In this document: positions 51,189 through 54,524 of the stretch, one piece after another
Layout: each line of letters starts with the position of its first letter
How positions within the stretch are numbered: the stretch's first letter is position 1
Assembly (NCBI RefSeq): GCF_000759975.1
Contig: NZ_JNAM01000001.1
Span: forward strand, 1 to 54,524
Origin: Prochlorococcus marinus str. MIT 9302
GTDB taxonomy: Bacteria; Cyanobacteriota; Cyanobacteriia; PCC-6307; Cyanobiaceae
Reading direction: 5' to 3'
DNA length: 54,524 bases
Notes under the pieces: generated by a model
Database searches by the model: none
Seen by the model: only the letters and a program-made list of their open reading frames with translations
Told to the model about the DNA's origin: nothing
Translations under genes and position numbers: made by a program

Positions 51189-52085
51189 ATGTCATTAAAA
51201 TTAGACGGTAAAAAATTATCTCTTGAAATTGAGGAAAAATTAAATAACTATATTTCCAGTAATAAAAAAATTGCCAAAAGATCTCCTGGTTTAGCTGTAA
51301 TAAGAATAGGAGAAGACCCTGCGAGTGGTGTTTATGTTAATAACAAGGAAAAAGCATGTTCAAGGGTTGGAATAAAGAGCTATATCTTTCATCTAAAAGA
51401 TAATGCAGAGCAAAAAGAAGTAGAACAATTAATAAAAAAACTAAACATTGACAAAGATATTGATGGGATATTGCTCCAACTCCCCATCCCAATGAAGTTT
51501 GATGAGCAACGACTGATAAGTTATATTAATCCAGACAAAGATGTAGATGGATTAAATGAGATAAACATTGGCAAATTAGTGAAAAATGAGCCTGCGATGA
51601 GATCATGTACACCAGCAGGAATTATCAATTTATTAAGATCCCAAAATATTACAATTGAAGGAAAGAAAATTGTTGTTATCGGAAGAAGTTTACTAGTTGG
51701 GAAACCCCTTTCGCTTATGCTTTTAAACCTTAATGGGACAGTAACAATGACTCATTCAAAAACATTAAATTTAAATAAAGTCTGTAAAGAAGCTGACATA
51801 TTAATTGCTGCTGCAGGGAAACCTAATCTTGTAGATTCTAGTTTTATAAAAGAGGGAGCAGTGATTATTGATGTTGGGATACATAGATTAAAAATTTCTG
51901 ATAAAAACAAAACCAGATTATGTGGCGATGTATTATTAGAAGATGTCATTCCTAAAGTATTTGCTTACACACCTGTTCCAGGAGGTGTAGGCCCAATGAC
52001 CGTAACAATGTTACTGGTAAATACTATTTTTAGCTGGCAAAAAAAATTTGGTTTATCATCAACCCTAAATGACCTTTTGCCATAA
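51189..52085 (+). CDS. folD: bifunctional methylene-THF dehydrogenase/cyclohydrolase FolD
   Basis: The 298-residue enzyme interconverts methylene-, methenyl- and 10-formyl-THF with NADP. Family signatures: [20 protein letters not shown] and [17 protein letters not shown] in the substrate region, the Rossmann loop [16 protein letters not shown], and [15 protein letters not shown] at the C-terminus. Complete. It and crtE (36 bp downstream) run in the same direction. Confidence 0.97.
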   Translation: MSLKLDGKKLSLEIEEKLNNYISSNKKIAKRSPGLAVIRIGEDPASGVYVNNKEKACSRVGIKSYIFHLKDNAEQKEVEQLIKKLNIDKDIDGILLQLPIPMKFDEQRLISYINPDKDVDGLNEINIGKLVKNEPAMRSCTPAGIINLLRSQNITIEGKKIVVIGRSLLVGKPLSLMLLNLNGTVTMTHSKTLNLNKVCKEADILIAAAGKPNLVDSSFIKEGAVIIDVGIHRLKISDKNKTRLCGDVLLEDVIPKVFAYTPVPGGVGPMTVTMLLVNTIFSWQKKFGLSSTLNDLLP

Positions 52086-52121
52086 ATCTAAGATGAAAAA
52101 AATTATTTTTAAAGGTATGAA

Positions 52122-53024
52122 ATGACTGACGTTTTAAATAACATTTCAGATTTTGAAAAATATCTTAAAACTGCAAAAAAAATTGTAGAAGAAGCACTTG
52201 ATTTCTCCCTAGGACCCGAAAACCCAGAAATACTTAGGGAGTCAATGAGATATTCTCTTTTGGCTGGAGGAAAAAGAATACGTCCTATTTTATGCTTAGC
52301 CTCTTGTTCACTGGCCGGAGGAGAACCTTCTCTAGCTGTTCCTACGGCGGTAGCGATAGAAATGATTCATACAATGTCCTTGATTCATGATGACTTGCCC
52401 TCTATGGACAATGATGACTTGAGGAGAGGTAGGCCGACTAATCATAAAGTTTATGGAGATGCATTAGCTATTCTCGCAGGCGATGCTTTATTAACTAGAG
52501 CCTTTGAAATGGTCTCTTTAAGAAGTCCAGGAGTTGATCCAACTAGATTATTAAATGTAGTTGGTGAACTTTCCTTGGTTGCAGGTGCACCGGGTCTAGT
52601 AGGAGGACAAGTTGTTGATTTAGAATGCGAAGGCAAAGAAGTAGACCTTAAAACCCTAGAGTATATTCACCTTCACAAGACTGGGGCTTTATTAAAAGCT
52701 TGCGTAAGAACAGGCGCGATGATTGCAGGTGCCAACGAAAAACTATTACAAGCTCTGACAACATATGCAGAGGGAATCGGATTAGCCTTCCAAATTATAG
52801 ATGATATTCTTGATTTAACTTCGAGCAGTGAAAAACTTGGTAAAACGGCAGGTAAAGATCTTTTAGCTGACAAAACTACATACCCTAAATTACTTGGGAT
52901 GGAGGAGTCAAAGAAAAGAGCATTTCATTTAGTAGAAAAAGCAAAAAATGCACTTGAACCTTGGGGTTCAGATGCAAAGTATTTAATATCCCTAGCTGAC
53001 TTTATTACAAATAGAGACAGATAA
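52122..53024 (+). CDS. crtE: geranylgeranyl diphosphate synthase
   Basis: The 300-residue trans-prenyltransferase makes GGPP (C20) for carotenoids, phytol and quinones. First Asp-rich motif is [18 protein letters not shown] (residues about 88-105) and the second is DDILD at 227-231. The small-to-large spacing of the first motif (DDxxxxD) marks the type II bacterial GGPPS/FPPS. Near-complete conservation. Followed 13 bp later by the DUF212 gene. Confidence 0.95.
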   Translation: MTDVLNNISDFEKYLKTAKKIVEEALDFSLGPENPEILRESMRYSLLAGGKRIRPILCLASCSLAGGEPSLAVPTAVAIEMIHTMSLIHDDLPSMDNDDLRRGRPTNHKVYGDALAILAGDALLTRAFEMVSLRSPGVDPTRLLNVVGELSLVAGAPGLVGGQVVDLECEGKEVDLKTLEYIHLHKTGALLKACVRTGAMIAGANEKLLQALTTYAEGIGLAFQIIDDILDLTSSSEKLGKTAGKDLLADKTTYPKLLGMEESKKRAFHLVEKAKNALEPWGSDAKYLISLADFITNRDR

Positions 53025-53037
53025 ATAGTTTTAATTT

Positions 53038-53517
53038 ATGTCTGAGTTTTTTGCCTTTTTTAATAATTCAGTTCTTTTCTGGAGTTTATTGTCCTGTTTA
53101 CTGGCTCAATTTTTTAAAATTGTATTCAATTTCTTTTCAACTGGAGAGATTAAATTTAGAATTATGTTCGAGACAGGAGGGATGCCTTCGAGTCATTCCG
53201 CCTTAATAACTGGTGCTTCATCTGGTATAGGTTATGAATTAGGATTTGATAGCTCAATATTCGCATTATCAGTTGCAGTCGCCCTTATAGTTATGTATGA
53301 CGCTAGTGGTGTTCGAAAATCAGCTGGTATTCAAGCTGCAGAAATCAATAAGCTATCAAAGAAACTAGACCCTAAATCTGAATTACTTCTAAAAGAAACC
53401 CTAGGTCACACAAAATTTGAGGTTATTGTGGGGAGTTTTTTGGGACCATTAATTACTTTGCCTGGAATGTTTTTTTTAGGTTCCCCTCTTAAAATATTTG
53501 ATTTGATAATAAATTAA
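53038..53517 (+). CDS. DUF212 (divergent PAP2) membrane protein
   Basis: The 159-residue protein has about four helices. The family block FETGGMPSSHSALITGASSG (about residues 42-61) is the PAP2-like phosphatase motif, SxxxGxxSSHSA, followed by VALIVMYDASGVRKSAGIQA. DUF212 is related to acid phosphatases that act on lipid phosphates. It directly follows crtE (13 bp), suggesting one transcript; an isoprenoid-diphosphate link is inference. Its stop overlaps the stop of the convergent cobB gene by 4 bp. Confidence 0.88.
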   Translation: MSEFFAFFNNSVLFWSLLSCLLAQFFKIVFNFFSTGEIKFRIMFETGGMPSSHSALITGASSGIGYELGFDSSIFALSVAVALIVMYDASGVRKSAGIQAAEINKLSKKLDPKSELLLKETLGHTKFEVIVGSFLGPLITLPGMFFLGSPLKIFDLIIN

Positions 53518-54524
53518 GAATCCATTGAATAAATAATTTGAGTCGCATTTATAAAGTTTTTTGCAACTTCTTGAGAACTAGGCAAATGTAAGTGAATCCA
53601 ACTTGCATGTAATTTATCATCAAAAAAGCCTTCATTTTTGTATTCAGTTTCCCAAGATTTAATTTTCCACGGAGAAGAGAGTTTACGCTGATAATCAGTT
53701 TTTTTTAAATCAAATTCAGATAAATAATTATTTTCAATTTCCCAGTAATGAAATTCATGTCCCCTAATTAATTGATTTTGTTTAATAATCGGAGTATCTT
53801 TTAAACCCTCAATATATCTATAACCTACTGAAAGTTTACTTTTTTTTGATTTAAAAGGTAGGATGCCACTCATTTTATGATTATTACCATTTTCATCTTT
53901 TATTAAGTCTCCAAGAATCATCATCCCACCGCACTCTGCATATATAAATCCATTTTTGCGGAATTTCCTTAACGAATTTAAACTTTTTCTAGAGTTACTT
54001 ATTTGCTCAGCATATTTTTCAGGAAACCCACCAGGAATAATTAAAGAAGAAGCCTCGTTAGGTATTTCTTCATCATCATAAATACTCCATGAAATCAAAG
54101 GTATGCCTATTTCACTCAAAAACTCCTTAGTTTCAGGGTATTGAAAATGAAAGATTTTATCTTCTGCAATTGCGATAGGTTTACTTTTGTCAATTTTAAA
54201 ATCTTCAACACTAACCGATTTAAATATTTTCTTTTGAGGAGATATCAGAAATTTACTTAGAGAAAACATATCAAGATTTCTTTCGGCGAAACTTGCAAAA
54301 TATTCAACATCAATTTCTTCGCCATTATCGAATGGAGATATCAAACCTAAATTTGCTTTGTTTAAAGTTATTCTTGAATCAGATGGTAAAAAACCAAGGA
54401 TTTCTATATCTTCATTTTTAAAAACCTCTTCGATTAATTTTTTATGTCTAACCGAATTAACGTTGTTAAAGATAATTCCTGCTATCGACAACTCACTATC
54501 GAAATCTCTAAAACCTCGAATGGT
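53514..54524 (-). CDS. cobB: cobyrinate a,c-diamide synthase, 5' end beyond the window
   Basis: The reading frame stays open to the window edge, so the protein is incomplete here: about 336 C-terminal residues are seen, and the ATP-binding N-terminus (about 120-130 residues) is missing. The visible part includes IRGFRDFDSELSIAGIIFNN, LIIPGGFPEKYAEQISNS and AECGGMMILGDLI (nucleophile Cys), as in CbiA/CobB. This enzyme amidates cobyrinate with glutamine in B12 synthesis. The glutaminase half follows the usual order. Confidence 0.92.
   Translation of the reverse strand, partial: TIRGFRDFDSELSIAGIIFNNVNSVRHKKLIEEVFKNEDIEILGFLPSDSRITLNKANLGLISPFDNGEEIDVEYFASFAERNLDMFSLSKFLISPQKKIFKSVSVEDFKIDKSKPIAIAEDKIFHFQYPETKEFLSEIGIPLISWSIYDDEEIPNEASSLIIPGGFPEKYAEQISNSRKSLNSLRKFRKNGFIYAECGGMMILGDLIKDENGNNHKMSGILPFKSKKSKLSVGYRYIEGLKDTPIIKQNQLIRGHEFHYWEIENNYLSEFDLKKTDYQRKLSSPWKIKSWETEYKNEGFFDDKLHASWIHLHLPSSQEVAKNFINATQIIYSMDS

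Noticed and set aside
1-54524. tRNA or rRNA genes, CRISPR arrays, insertion sequences, prophage or att sites
   Set aside because: No T-loop-like GTTCRA blocks in a cloverleaf context, no spaced repeats of CRISPR type, and no transposase or integrase motifs were found by eye. A tRNAscan-SE run would be decisive.

Overview
The window is chromosomal DNA from a marine picocyanobacterium, almost certainly a high-light type Prochlorococcus. The evidence is the very AT-rich sequence, the tightly packed short genes, and the photosynthesis genes chlI, petG, crtL, a cytM-like gene and a Psb34-like gene. It also carries the cyanobacterial sRNA Yfr1 in its usual place between guaB and trxA, and many small families confined to picocyanobacteria (DUF2839, DUF2470, Nif11-like, PAP/fibrillin). 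The species call rests on recognising families and synteny by eye; no search was run.

Region 1 (1-13.9 kb) is a loose field of small genes on both strands, many of 35-130 residues and many with a single membrane helix or a signal peptide. Recognisable members are a TatA-like protein with 19-residue tandem repeats, a tRNA-dihydrouridine synthase, a DUF2470 protein, a hotdog thioesterase, a membrane-anchored Mrr-like nuclease, a MAPEG protein, a DUF1330 protein, a Psb34-like protein, a DUF2839 protein, a Nif11-like protein, a fibrillin, a TM2 protein, an OsmC protein and a DUF1499 protein. Ten or more genes here are under 60 codons. At 12.68-12.93 kb two small RNAs lie in tandem on the minus strand, one of the Yfr2 family and one carrying the Yfr1/Yfr10 motif.

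Region 2 (13.9-20.4 kb) is a zinc homeostasis locus: znuB(-), zur(+), znuC(-), znuA(+), a CobW-type GTPase and a WD40 protein. A perfect Zur/Fur-type palindrome lies just upstream of znuA. The regulator gene zur sits antisense between two genes of the transporter it probably controls. A structured intergenic region follows, with a probable 6S RNA, a strong terminator and a 10-codon ORF with an unusually good Shine-Dalgarno sequence.

Region 3 (20.4-33.3 kb) holds a compact ATP-grasp / alpha-E / transglutaminase operon whose biochemical product is uncertain. It also has a lumenal pentapeptide protein, a PfkB sugar kinase, an MFS transporter and a DUF1400 alpha/beta hydrolase with abutting GTG starts, and part of a peptide/nickel-type ABC transporter (permease and lipoprotein only).

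Region 4 (33.3-54.5 kb) is core metabolism and information processing. The genes are hom, sufE, a 5-formyl-THF cyclo-ligase, ruvC, chlI, a SPOUT RNA methyltransferase, cytM-like, petG, rsmD, hisH, trxA, Yfr1, a CBS-less guaB, gyrA, a lycopene cyclase, a GH57 glucan enzyme, leuA, a short PgpH-like HD phosphohydrolase, folD, crtE, a DUF212 protein and the C-terminal part of cobyrinate a,c-diamide synthase, which runs off the right edge. I saw no tRNA or rRNA genes, insertion sequences, integrases or CRISPR arrays.
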